Source: Anodontia alba (taxonomy: Eukaryota; Mollusca; Bivalvia; Lucinida; Lucinidae). Taken from it: DNA of 64,000 nucleotides. The position numbers were made by a program, and so were the translations under genes. Position 1 is the first letter of the stretch. Every line of letters begins with the position of its first letter. Positions 46,237-56,050 of this stretch are shown one piece after another. The stretch covers positions 129,541,555 through 129,605,554 of the forward strand of contig OZ024821.1 in NCBI GenBank assembly GCA_964016985.1, in the 5' to 3' direction. A model generated the notes under the pieces. It did no database searches. It was given only the letters and a program-made list of their open reading frames with translations, and was not told where the DNA came from.

Positions 46237-46638
46237 TCCTATAATTTCGAACACCAAAGTGTCTGACAAAATCCCATATGCAAACAGTGCAGACCGAGAT
46301 CAGACTGCTCTTGGAGGAGCAGTCTGATCAAGGTCTACACTGTTTGCCATTCCACTAAGTATTTTAAGCAACAGATACATATTAAGCAAAATTTAGGCCA
46401 AAATAGTATGGAATAAAGTGTTCGAAATTTTAGGACGTCCTAATATTTCGAACACTTTATTCCACACTCCACACTATTTTGGCCTAAATCATGTTTTCAT
46501 GCAGCTGTTTCTTAAAATACTTAGTGGAATGGCAAACAGTGGAGGCCCTGATTAGACTGCTCCTTCAAGTCTGATCTGGGTCTGCACTGTTTGCATATGT
46601 CATTTTGTCAGACACTTTAGTGTTCGAAATTTTAGGAC
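46237..46638. repeat. 400-bp inverted repeat with a hairpin in each arm
   Basis: The outer arms (TTTCGAACACCAAAGTGTCT and AGACACTTTAGTGTTCGAAA) run into a GCAAACAGTG hairpin in each arm (46280-46349 and 46529-46601) and meet at TTAGGACGTCCTAA. It is a palindrome made of palindromes. Confidence 0.88.
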
Positions 46639-47551
46639 ACAGAGCAGCCTGAAGTATATATTTCTGGTATCGAAACATGTACATTGTAAGAAAGACCGTA
46701 GAAAAAGGAAAAATTCTGGAACTCTTTATCATAAACCTATATTTGTAAATACCTTAACGGGTTTCGTCTGGGTCTATATTGTTTGCTCCGATCCTTCTTG
46801 CGGAAATCTTATGACAAATAAGGTATTAACAACCAGGAAAACCCGAAATAAAAAAAGAATAGCCTTCCGTGACCACGAATACCCGAGTGACGGGGACACT
46901 TGGCGGTTTACTGGGTAATCATGTACGTCCACAAACCCCGAATAACCACCCTTTTCACGTTGCTCCATGAGCTGAAAGTTCACCCTCTTCAAATGACACA
47001 CTATTACATTTAATAGTAAACGAAAGGAAGTCCTAATGAAAGCTGCATCCTTTTATTTAAGTATATACAGCTTAACCTATTTATTTCGAGTGGAATCTTC
47101 TTCCACAGCTCTTTAGATCGGTTTATTTCCAATAGCAGGGTGTCTGGTTAGTTTGTTTTATTATTATTATGTTTTAAAGAAAGTCCTGTGTTTAATGCAA
47201 ACAGTAACAGACCCTGATCAGACACCACATTCTGATCTGGGTGTCTGATTTGGTTCTGCAATGTTTTCCAGTTATCCTTTGGGGGCGCCAGATTAAACTG
47301 GGTTAAGTTAACAGGAAACAAATAAAAAAAAACTACATTTACATAATCTTAATAACCATCTAGGCCCATTTAAAAGCAAATTACATGAGAGTACAATGTA
47401 CTGCAGTCCCGTCCTCCTGTACGGAGTTGAAAACCTAGTTCAAAACCTCAAAACAAAAAAAAATATATTTTACCCAGATAAGGGGTAAAATACCCATATG
47501 GCCCAAACCTTACCTGTTGCTTTGAAAGGTGTGTAGTTCATTACGCACATA

Positions 47552-47761
47552 TCGTATTTTCCATATGTATTCGGACAGACAGGCCTGAGCAAACAGTATA
47601 GACCCAGATGAGACGCCGCAGAACGCGGCGTCTCATCTGGGTCTACACTGTTTGCCACTCATCCAGCAATATTTAGACACAACATCGGGAAGTGAATTGT
47701 ATTGGTTCAAATTTTTGAACATACATGGTGAGGTGTCCGAATACTTAGGGAAAATACGGTA
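47552..47761. repeat. CGGACAGAC-type MITE with GCAAACAGTG hairpin core
   Basis: Ends TCGTATTTTCC...ATTCGGACA and TGTCCGAATACTTAGG..AAAATACGG. The core hairpin 47588-47658 (AGACGCCGC...GCGGCGTCT) is near perfect. Confidence 0.82.
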
Positions 47762-47790
47762 TGCGTAGCATGCGTAAGAAACAATTATTG

Positions 47791-47919
47791 CATCACGAAA
47801 ACATGCCTATATAATTTTGACCCCCTCAAACCCCACTTTTATATAGTAAAACTGGGGTTTACAGGGGTATACATTATTTTTTTTATTTTTGCTCAAAAAC
47901 ATAGATTGTGGGTACTCGG
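47791..47919 (-). mobile_element. CAT element half copy
   Basis: It runs from a good left end to GGGTACTCGG at the centre, then unrelated sequence. The break is at the hairpin. Confidence 0.88.
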
Positions 47920-48019
47920 AAGAGATGCTAGGGAGAAGTTTTAAATATTTTTCCTGGGTGTACGTAAAAATGATTCGTAAAAATGATTCCGTACTATTTA
48001 CGCCACTGTTTAGTTTACC

Positions 48020-48180
48020 CTAAGTATTCTGACAAACAAGCCTTAACAAACAGTGGAGACCCAGATCAGACGTCAACAAACGCGGCGTCTGATCTGGGTC
48101 TACACTTTTTGCAACACTCACAGCAGTTTTAGACACATGAACAGGTATAAAATGGTTTGTTAAAAATTTGCCGTCATTAT
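48020..48180. repeat. CGGACAGAC-type MITE, decayed, hairpin core
   Basis: Core 48047-48113 (GGAGACCCAGATCAGACG mirrored), then TTTTAGACACATGAACAGG as in the relatives at 43240 and 47552. A weaker relative lies at about 4275-4440. Confidence 0.65.
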
Positions 48181-48422
48181 GTCTGTCATAAATTTTGTAT
48201 CAGAACCTTAATCATAGCTGACGACAATTGTCTACTCTCCTTTCCACATCTTTCGGATTTTTTGTTTCAACTCTGACGCTGTACACATGTCATGATTAAA
48301 AGCAAAACCATTTGTCGCAACTACCCATGCACAAAAAATGATTCTAGGCATAAGTTTGTTTTAAATAAATAGCAAATATTTAATTTTTCACATTAGTAAA
48401 ACTGGCTGCAAATTATGCAGAA

Positions 48423-48700
48423 CATCACGAAAATATTCCTATATAATTTTGACCCCCTTAAACCCCACTTTTATATAGTAAAACTGGGGATTACAGGGGT
48501 ATACATTTTTTTTCTTATTTCTGCTTAAAATATAGATTGTGTGTACTCGTTAGAACCGCCTCGTCGAGGCGGTTCCAACGAGTACCCACAATCTATGTTT
48601 TGAGCAGAAATATGAAAAACACCATATTTTTATATTTGAAAAATGTTATTTTTTGGTGGTAAAATTTTCAGCATATTTGAATAGGCATGTTTTCGTAATG
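48423..48700 (-). mobile_element. CAT element copy with AA target duplication
   Basis: Complete. It splits a CATCTTTC element; the same site in the uninterrupted copy near 2550 reads GCAGAATTCTG. Confidence 0.93.
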
Positions 48701-48739
48701 AATTGGTAAGGTGGGTAAACTGAAAACAGGCTTTTGAAA

Positions 48740-48819
48740 TAAGAAAACTAATTTATACCCCTGTAAACCCCAGTTGGGGTTTAAGGGGGTCAAAATTATA
48801 TAGGCGTGTTTTCGTGATG
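48740..48819 (+). mobile_element. CAT element half copy (right end)
   Basis: Only the portion from AAATAAGAAAA to TGTTTTCGTGATG remains. It lies 40 bp after the complete copy 48423-48700, in opposite orientation. Confidence 0.85.
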
Positions 48820-49111
48820 AAAAAGTCAACTTCAGCAAAGAGAGGTAGAAAATGATTTTTAGTAAATCCCATCCCGACTCCAAAACATTACTAAAGAACA
48901 TGCATAGGTCGGACAACGGTTTGGCCGTAAATTTAATTTCAGAGTAAATATTTGATAACAAAACACAGACACAGAAAGGGCAAATGGTTTCATTAGATAT
49001 GGTCAATCAAAACAAAATATTTCATAATAAAACTCAACGCAAAAAACATCTTTATGAGCTGAAAAAACAGTATCAGTTTTTGGAGTAGTACCTAACACAG
49101 ACACATGAGTA

Positions 49112-49753
49112 CAGGTAAACTTCACTGACTCGAACACCGATGGCTCATTTATCATGGCTGATTCGAACTCGTTTTTGAGTCCCTAGGAAATTCTTATATA
49201 GCTCAAGAAGACAAATGTTTAGGATTATTTTCGGGAAACTTTCTTATCATGGAAATGCTTGATGTGTATACTTATAAGAATCGACTCATCGAAGCGATTG
49301 TTATGAGTAAACTCAATATGTTATTATACTGTCCATGTCTAGAACACAAACTAACGAATTTATTAAAAGAAAAAAAAAGAACAAGAAAAGAAACGAAAAT
49401 TAAAAGTAGAAGAACAACAAAAAAAAAGGAAAAAAATCCCATCAACATCACGAAAACCTTTATAATTTTGACCGCCTTAAACCCCATTTTCATATAGTAA
49501 AACTGGGGTTTAAGGGGTATACATTATTTTTCTTATTTTTGCTCAAAAACATAAATTGTGGGTACTCGTTAGAACCGCCTCGGCGTGGCGGCACTAACGA
49601 GTACATGTACCCGCAATTTATGTTTTTAGCAGAAATATGAAAAATATCAGATTGTTTTTATCTGAAAACTTTCAGTCTTTTGGTGGTGAAATTTTCAATA
49701 TATCGGAATAGGCGTGTCTCGTAATGTATATTCGAGCGTTTGAAGTTCGACTG
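49112..49753. mobile_element. TA-flanked CAGT element, nested
   Basis: Left CAGGTAAACTTCACTGACTC, right TTTGAAGTTCGACTG, TA on both sides. It holds the CAT element 49446-49726 and an A-rich expansion at about 49360-49440. Confidence 0.72.
49446..49726 (-). mobile_element. CAT element copy nested in a CAGT element
   Basis: Complete, with a slightly drifted right tip (GTGTCTCGTAATG). Preceded by an A-rich stretch and followed by a tandem 97-bp duplication. Confidence 0.9.
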
Positions 49754-49920
49754 TATAACGTATGTGTGAAAGCTTAATTGAAAGTTCTAGATACAGTTGG
49801 TTCACGTTGTGTTTTCGTCATGTATATTCGAGCGACTGAAGTTCGACTGTATAATGTATGTGTGAAAGCTTAATTGAAAGTTCTAGATACAGTTGATTCA
49901 CGTTATCTCAAACATTGATA
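49727..49920. repeat. 97-bp tandem duplication
   Basis: Two units starting TATATTCGAGCG (49727 and about 49824), each preceded by a CAT-element-like end (GTGTCTCGTAATG and GTGTTTTCGTCATG) and each containing GAAGTTCGACTGTATAA and GTGTGAAAGCTTAATTGAAA. Confidence 0.85.
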
Positions 49921-50059
49921 CGTGTAATTCAAACTAATGGCTTAAGTTAAACTGAATAGGGGTAATATTGTTTATTTTGCTAAATGTATCTTACCTTTTA
50001 ATTTCTTTCATCTAAAAATACTGTTATGCCTTGGATTTTGAGATAATAAGAGTTGACTG
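49890..50059. mobile_element. TA-flanked CAGT element (170 bp)
   Basis: Begins CAGTTGATTCACGTTATCTC and ends TTTGAGATAATAAGAGTTGACTG (first and last blocks inverse of each other), with TA on both sides. Same termini type as 17391-17711. Confidence 0.75.
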
Positions 50060-50104
50060 TAGTTTCTTTGATCATTATTCATCGGATTGTTTTAGGACTT
50101 GATG

Positions 50105-50540
50105 ATGGTTTGTGTTTTACGCCCCATTCAGCATTATTTAAGTCATATAGAGACGATGGAAGGATAATAATGAGAAGCTGCGTGCAGTGAAGCACCGTAC
50201 AATCATGAGGTGAATTCCGCCTCTAGCGGGGTTTAAACCCGGGACCTCTTGATCCGGCCCCGCGGTTATAAAACTTTTTTCATGCTCAACTCAGCTGAGC
50301 AGACAAATCCTCCTGCTAATAAATCTCAAATTACTTATAACTGCAAATTCTTTCTGGCCTAACATAGCTGAGCATGAAAATTTCTCTGCTAAGAAATATG
50401 AAAAAAAGCCAACTATAGTTGACATTTTCATATTTATTAGCAGAGGAAATTTCATGCTCAGCTGAGATGAGCATGAAAAAAGTTTTATAACCTAGGGGCC
50501 CGAAGTCGAGAGCGCTAACCACCTGGCCACCCAGACTCTT
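50105..50540 (-). mobile_element. tRNA-like SINE of the second family, split by a MITE
   Basis: GTGTTTTACGCCCCATTCAG, TTAAGTCATATAGAGACGAT and GGTTTAAACCCGGGACCTC, then the MITE 50254-50503, then the tRNA-like CGAGAGCGCTAACCACCTGG. It ends 12 bp before gene 2 exon 6. Confidence 0.68.
50254..50503. mobile_element. GGCCCC-ended palindromic MITE nested in a SINE
   Basis: GGCCCCGCGGTTATAAAACT ... AGTTTTATAACCTAGGGGCC with the same TTTCATGCTCA arms as 30309-30541. It splits a tRNA-like repeat (50105-50540). Confidence 0.82.
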
Positions 50541-50551
50541 CTGTGTTTTAG

Positions 50552-50753
50552 AATTTGAATATCTCTTTGGACGCTAATAATGCTACAACAGAATCAACAT
50601 TGAATATCTCTTTGGACGCTAGTAACGCTGCTACAGAGTCAACGTCGGATAAGCAGGTAATTAACCAGCCAGAGCAAGATGGCATCATTCAAGACAATGA
50701 CGCGCCAAAAGATAGTCTACAGAACACACAAAATGAGGAAACTCACGCACGAG
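50552..50753 (+). CDS. nrf-6-like: nrf-6-like gene 2, exon 6 (variable polar loop with internal 45-nt duplication)
   Basis: Acceptor TGTTTTAG at 50551, donor GTAATT at 50754. It has 67 codons plus one base in frame 0. It begins with N and then two consecutive 15-residue repeats, LNISLDANNATTEST and LNISLDASNAATEST (50555-50599 and 50600-50644), followed by a highly polar DKQVINQPEQDGIIQDNDAP stretch. The exon corresponds to the hypervariable cytoplasmic loop between the first span and the acyltransferase-3 domain in this family, so low conservation is expected. Assignment rests on exact phase fit with both neighbours: the spare G joins GC of the next exon to give Gly. A GCATTCT palindrome starts 16 nt after the donor. 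Confidence 0.85.
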
Positions 50754-50769
50754 GTAATTCTTCTGAACT

Positions 50770-50877
50770 CCCAGCTAGCATTCTATTTTAAATCTATACT
50801 GGAGAGTTATCTGCCCGACAATTATTCTGTCGGGCCGATAGCTGTCCGATAAAGATTCAAATAGAATGCTATCTGGG
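50770..50877. repeat. GCATTCT-type palindrome at the donor of gene 2 exon 6
   Basis: CCCAGCTAGCATTCTATTTT is mirrored to AATAGAATGCTATCTGGG. It starts at intron base 17. Confidence 0.9.
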
Positions 50878-50906
50878 TTTGTAAACAGTCATCAAATATT
50901 ACTTAA

Positions 50907-51165
50907 CATTACAAAAACACGTCTATTCAAATATGTAGAAAATTTCACCTCCAAAAACTGAAAATGTTCAGATTAAAAAAAATCCTGATATTTTTCATAT
51001 TTCTGCTCAAAACATAGATTCGGCGAGGCGATTCTAACGAGTACCCACAGTCTCTGTTTTTTTAGCAGAAATATGAAAATCAATGTTTACCCCTTAAAAC
51101 CCCAATTTTACTTTATAAAAGTGGGTTTAAGGGGGTCAAAATTATATAGGTATATTGTCGTGATG
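50907..51165 (+). mobile_element. CAT element copy with AA target duplication
   Basis: The left arm of the hairpin is mostly deleted (CATAGATTCGGCGAGGCG). Flanked by AA on both sides. Confidence 0.9.
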
Positions 51166-51442
51166 AATTGGACTTGATACACTTTCAAGGGAGGCAACTA
51201 TGTCAAAATTGTATTTGCCTCCCTTTTGAAAAGAAACTATTTTAAAAAGAAGAATTAGCTGTGCTTAGAGTAGACTGCTTTCGGAATGGTCTAAGTGTAC
51301 AGAAAATGGTAAGGAAGATGTCTAGGAAAAAACAAAACCGCGAAACCACGAAAAGCACCGTCGGCACCGTCATAGACTCTTTGCTAATTGTCTTTTTTTA
51401 TACAGACGAATCGTTTGCAGTCTGTCTTGTGCATCGAGGGCA

Positions 51443-51730
51443 TATCTTACATTGTTGGCCTGGCTTCATAGCGAAGTCGGTAGTGTGTCTAACTGCAGAT
51501 TCAGTGGTCGCAAATTCGAGACCCTGCTCGGCCATTCTAAAGCCATATTCTCCCTTTAGCTGATTTAAGAAGGGCTGTTGTCAGTTACTGGCGAAAGCAT
51601 GAGCACAAGTACTAGTTAACCTCTTAGAGGACTAAGCCGGCCTGGGAAAATAAGTAGGTTAACTGAGCGCCTCGAAATGACCTTAACAGTGTTGACTTGG
51701 CCTTAGATAAAATCCAACCCGACTAAAACA
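51443..51730 (+). mobile_element. SINE, diverged head
   Basis: Head GTCGGTAGTGTGTCTAACTG with a B-box-like AAATTCGAGACC. The body GGCTGTTGTCAGTTACTGGC, GTTAACCTCTTAGAGGACTA and tail GTTGACTTGGCCTTAGATAA match 28067-28375. Confidence 0.72.
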
Positions 51731-51799
51731 CTCTTTCATCAGTGAGAATTAATCACTTTGAATGTGAACAATAGAGACCCAGGGTAAAAAGAAACATCA

Positions 51800-52044
51800 G
51801 GGCCCAGTTGTTCAAAGCTAACGACATCGTTAGCTAATGATTCGTTAAAATTTACATCGAGTGATACGCACATATGCTGAAATTTTTTGCTGAAAAAATG
51901 TGAGTAGCTTTTGCAGTGCAAAAGCTACTCACATTTTTTCAGCAAAAAAATATCAGAATATTGTATATTGAATCCGCTAAAACAGTTAACAAAATGACCC
52001 TTAACGAGCTCGTGAAGCTAACAACGCTTTGAACAACTGGGCCC
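51800..52044. mobile_element. GGGCCCAGTTGTTCAAAG MITE with inner hairpin
   Basis: As 25414-25635, but with a longer inner hairpin (GTGAGTAGCTTTTGC mirrored to GCAAAAGCTACTCAC), about 20 bp absent from the other copy. Confidence 0.9.
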
Positions 52045-52145
52045 ATGTTTTTGGCTTATTAGATTTTACACGTGATGTTAGAAAATGCACTTAAAACAGT
52101 TGTGGTAAAAGATTCCACTTGACATAAACTGGTTAACCCAGTTAC

Positions 52146-52393
52146 GTCGAGTGAAAACATGCCTTCATAATTTCGATCCCCTTAAACCCTACTTTTATAT
52201 AGTAAAACTGCTGTTAACGGGGGTATACATTATTTTTCTTATTACTACTTAAAAACATTGATTGTGGATACTCGTAAGAACCGCCTCGCCTTTTGAGCAG
52301 AAATATGAAAAATATCAGAGTTTTCAGATCTGAAAATTTTCATTTTTTGGAGGTGAATTTTCTGTATATTTGAATAGGCGTGTTTTCGTAATG
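52146..52393 (-). mobile_element. CAT element copy with deleted right arm
   Basis: The left tip has drifted (CGTCGAGTGAAAACATGCC). The hairpin right arm is missing (CCTCGCCTTTTGAGCAG). Confidence 0.85.
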
Positions 52394-53471
52394 GACTGGT
52401 CTGTTTCCAGTTGTAGGCTAACTGGTTAGTTTTAATTAATATGGTTTTATTTTTTAGCTAACGTTAAACAGCATTGAATTACACGTTTTGTTTTAATTTT
52501 GTTCAGCAAACATTTACAGCCATGTAGGCTAATTCTGCGCATCGGCTAATCCTGCTCATTCAAATAGTTTTGAATAAACATCAAAACCATTTCATTTTGG
52601 TGCATCATTTTAATACACTGATGGAATGGAAGTATAAATAGCATTTTTAAATGGCAAATTCAAAATATTTGTAAAATGATTACGAAAACACGTGTTTATG
52701 TGAAAAATAACACAGGACTCTGTGAAAGTCGCAATTTTCAACAAGACTGTCGCAAGAAAATATGAACTTTATTATGCACATTTCATCAACTGCCCTTGCC
52801 TACTCTAATGTGTTTTCGAAGAACCAGATCATAGTAGTATTATAAAATAAGGAAGCGATTTACTCCACGTGCGCAGAATTAGCAGAAAATTTTAATGTCT
52901 CAAAAACACAACGGTAGCGACGTTTGAAGGCCTACACTGACAACAAATTAAAAATAGAGATGAAAAAATGACGTCCAATTGGCTCTACATTGGCAAGTCT
53001 CTGAAATGTCGCTAAAATGCATTTTATTTTGTTCTGTGTATTGAAATTATGACGTGCACAGTAGCTTAAGTGCGCAGGATTGGCCGACAGCACTGTATGT
53101 ATTCTACCTTTTGGTTTTCAGAATCGTGCCTTTGTTTATACTTATTAGTTAGTATAGTTATATAAGTAAGTCAGATCTTTGTATCCAGATTTTCGGGGTC
53201 AGTACCCTTTTCTTCAGGGGAAACATGGAAATTGTACAGAATTCTCAGTTTTCAACAACTTTGCAGTGCTTAAAGATTGAAATCCCTGCCATTGCGACAT
53301 CACGGTAACCTAGCATCAAATATCAGACGTCAAAACCAGGCAATGACGTTGGCGTCATCATTATTGAAGTTACACCAAACATCATGAGTCAAATTTTGCA
53401 TCCATGGTTATCCACAATATGTCCAGTGAACTCGCAGGCTGATCTGAATCTTCGCTGAGCACACATGTCCT
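52394..53471. other. intron 6 of gene 2, no feature seen
   Basis: No exon or repeat recognised apart from a decayed hairpin end near 53430-53466. Confidence 0.5.
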
Positions 53472-53735
53472 CATTATGAAAACAGGCCTATTTAAATATA
53501 TTGAAATTTTCACCACCAAAAACTGAAAATTCTGATATTTTTCATATTTCTGCTAAAAACATAGATTGTGTGTACTCGTTAGAACCGCCTCGACGAGGCG
53601 GTTCTAATGAGTACCCACAATTTATGTTTTTGGGCAGAAATATGAAAAATAACGTATACCCCTGTTAACCCCAGTTTTACTATATAAAAGTGGGAGTTAA
53701 GGGGGTCAAAATTATATAGGTATGGTTTCGTGATG
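53472..53735 (+). mobile_element. CAT element copy upstream of gene 2 exon 7
   Basis: Complete apart from small deletions. It ends 55 nt before the exon that encodes the RX10H motif. Confidence 0.9.
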
Positions 53736-53790
53736 AGAAGTACGTTTTCTGACGGTTCGGCTCGAATCATTTTCTTTTTTCGTAATTCAG

Positions 53791-53958
53791 GCTTGCTCGT
53801 AAGAATTCTTCTATCATTTTCTGTGTACACGAATGCCAGCAAATTACTAAGCACGAATCAACCGCCAGGAACATTGTCAGCCGTCAATGGAATTAGGTTC
53901 GTCAGTATGACCTGGGTCATTCTCGGGCATACGTATTTCTTCGGAGCGAGTCTTGGAG
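53791..53958 (+). CDS. nrf-6-like: nrf-6-like gene 2, exon 7 (start of acyltransferase-3 domain, RX10H motif)
   Basis: Acceptor CGTAATTCAG at 53790, donor GTGAGT at 53959. After a split Gly it reads LLVRILLSFSVYTNASKLLS then TNQPPGTLSAVNGIRFVSMT then WVILGHTYFFGASLG. SFSVYTNxxKLL and GTLxxxNGIRFxSMxWVIxGH are hallmark blocks. R and H of GIRFVSMTWVILGH are exactly ten residues apart, the RX10H pattern conserved in acyltransferase-3 enzymes and implicated in acyl transfer. The spare G joins AA of exon 8 to give Glu. A CAT element ends 55 nt before the exon. Confidence 0.95.
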
Positions 53959-54189
53959 GTGAGTTTTGTATAGGATTTCATTACACAGAAATATATTCAA
54001 CAATATATTCACATCTGTTTTTTACGGTAGAAGAAACCTGTTCTTAGTCATATTTTTCAGCGCTGCCATAAATCCGTTTTGCTGTTTCAAATAATCACAT
54101 TCGGGGTCCGTGGCTTATTCTGACGTCACCAGCATAGATGTCAACGGAACATAAAAAATAATGACGTCAGTCATTAACTGACGTCACTG

Positions 54190-54880
54190 CCCTGGAAGCA
54201 GCATTTTCAAAGAAACATACAACACTTTAGGCCCAAAGACCGGTGGATAACACTCAAACACTTTATAAAACCAACATCTGCATCGACCGTCCTTTCACTC
54301 AATAAACAAGGTATTATATACGTAAACGATGAGGACAACGCAGAAATCCTTAATGAGTACTTCAGTGTCCAAAATACACTAGATGAAAGTAATGCCTTAC
54401 TTCACAGTGAGGCATTTGACAATACTAATATTCTAGACACGATTAATTTTACGCCTGATGAAGTAGAAGCAATTCTGGATTCGTTGCATCACGAAAACAT
54501 GTCTATATAATTTTGACCCCATTAAACCCCACTTTTATATAGTAAAATTTGGGTTTACAGGGCTAAACATTATTTTTCCTGTTTTTTTTTTTTATTCCCA
54601 CACAAAGATTGTGGGTACTCGTTAGAACCGCCTCGCCGAGGCGGTTCAAACGGGTACCCACAATCTATGTTTTGAGCAGAAATATGAAAAATATCTGAAA
54701 ATTTTCAGTTTTTTTTTTAGGTTAAATTTTCTAAATATTTGAATAGACGTGTTTTCGTAATGCAAAGAACTTTCTAGACCATTATGGGGTGCACTGTGCG
54801 ATCTGTTTAACTTTACCATATTAAGCGACAGACTACCTTCTGTTTTGAAATAAGCCACTATAACCCAAAGCTTGAAAGAA
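54190..54880 (+). pseudogene. non-LTR retrotransposon RT fragment, split by a CAT element
   Basis: From about 54211 the + frame reads FRPKDRWITLKHFIKPTSAS, then TVLSLNKQGIIYVNDEDNAE, then ILNEYFSVQNTLDESNALLH and on to FTPDEVEAILDSL at 54486. This resembles the segment just before the reverse-transcriptase core of jockey/CR1-like LINEs. The CAT element 54487-54762 then interrupts. Right after it another frame reads ELSRPLWGALCDLFNFTILS then DRLPSVLK and stops. That matches the next conserved block of the same region, although about 15-20 residues (the GPDGI part) appear lost between the two. Confidence 0.75.
54487..54762 (-). mobile_element. CAT element copy nested in a LINE fragment
   Basis: Complete. 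LINE coding sequence is recognisable on both sides. Confidence 0.92.
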
Positions 54881-54883
54881 AAA

Positions 54884-54998
54884 CACAATCTATGTTTTGA
54901 GCAGGAATATGAAAAAATATCAGAATTTTTCATCTGAAATTTTTCATTTTTCTGTGGTAAGATTTTCAGTATATTTGAATAGGCGTGTTTTCGTAATG
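54884..54998 (-). mobile_element. CAT element half copy
   Basis: Only the part from ACAATCTATGTTTTGAGCAG outward remains; the break is again in the central hairpin. Confidence 0.88.
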
Positions 54999-55207
54999 TC
55001 GACGTGATTCGGCATATCCGATAAAGTTACTGAAGTAATAATGTGTATATACCAGGTAATCCGACATGTGTAAGCTTTAAGAGTATTCCCAATTTTGGAA
55101 AGGATACTAAGATATGTTATTTATAAGATTTCTTCCTGGGTATGCATAAACATAACTCAGTTCTGACTACGCCGCTGCATAGTACAAATGACATTGTTTT
55201 ATTTCAG

Positions 55208-55304
55208 AAAACTCCTTAACATTTTTTCAAAACATGGCAAAGAGGTTCACGTTTCAAATAATTCCTAACGCCACCGTTTCTGTGGATACCTTCTTCGCAC
55301 TCAG
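55208..55304 (+). CDS. nrf-6-like: nrf-6-like gene 2, exon 8 (last one visible)
   Basis: Acceptor TTTTATTTCAG at 55207, donor GTAAGC at 55305. After the split Glu it reads NSLTFFQNMAKRFTFQIIPN then ATVSVDTFFAL, leaving AG to be completed (Ser or Arg). The KRFTFQxxxNATVSVDTFFxLSG block is typical of NRF-6-type proteins and marks the next membrane span of the acyltransferase-3 domain. No following exon is recognisable from 55305 to 64000, so either the intron exceeds 8.7 kb or the gene is truncated here. Confidence 0.93.
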
Positions 55305-56050
55305 GTAAGCCAAAACAAACAGTAAAAAGAGCATTATTATACAGAAGACAGAGACAGCGGAAGTAAGATTTTATACCGGAAGCTGCGGTTATACTGTCCA
55401 TTTGGGCCACTGAGGGGCATATACAAATAGTGAAGACCCTGACCAATTTTCACAGCCACGGGTTAGGTCAAGATCTTTGCTATAAGTCCTATATAATCAA
55501 GAAGGACCCTTTATTGTGTAGCCGAACAGCGAAGACCCTGACCAGACTGCGCGGATGCGCAAGCTGGTCTGGATCTTCGCTGTTCGCATATGTTCTAAGG
55601 TCCCTTTTCTCAGCCGCTGGTTCATTTATTACCCAACACACTGTGGGCCCTGCAAAACGAAAATGTGCCTTCGGTTCATATACGGACAGAGATGAGCGGA
55701 TTCGCAGTCTGATAAGGGCCTTCGCTGTGCGCTAGCAGAATCATTGGATACTACAGGCTGTATTAATGGAGATTCTAACACGCCTCGCCCATATAGCCGA
55801 TGGTTAAATTCAGTGATTTATTCTGCAGGGCGGAAGCGCGCGACGCTATCTGGCGCCGTTCTGACGTCATTTTGGCACTTTGCTGACGTCAGTCTTCGTT
55901 TCCACGACGTTAGACGGTGTAACATTTTTTTTACTCTCGTCAATAACGTAAAAAAATGCATGTAAACAACAGCGGGATTTCTTTATGCGATGGCGTAAAG
56001 TTGGAAGAATCTGAAGGATACAAATACTTTTTCGTCATTTTCTATTTGTT

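Larger units (their letters stand above)
48238..49055. mobile_element. CATCTTTC element split by CAT elements
   Basis: CATCTTTCGGATTTTTTGTT to TTATGCAGAA on the left; on the right GCATAGGTCGGACAACGGTT to CAACGCAAAAAACATCTTT. The middle was partly replaced by CAT copies 48423-48700 and 48740-48819. Confidence 0.72.
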
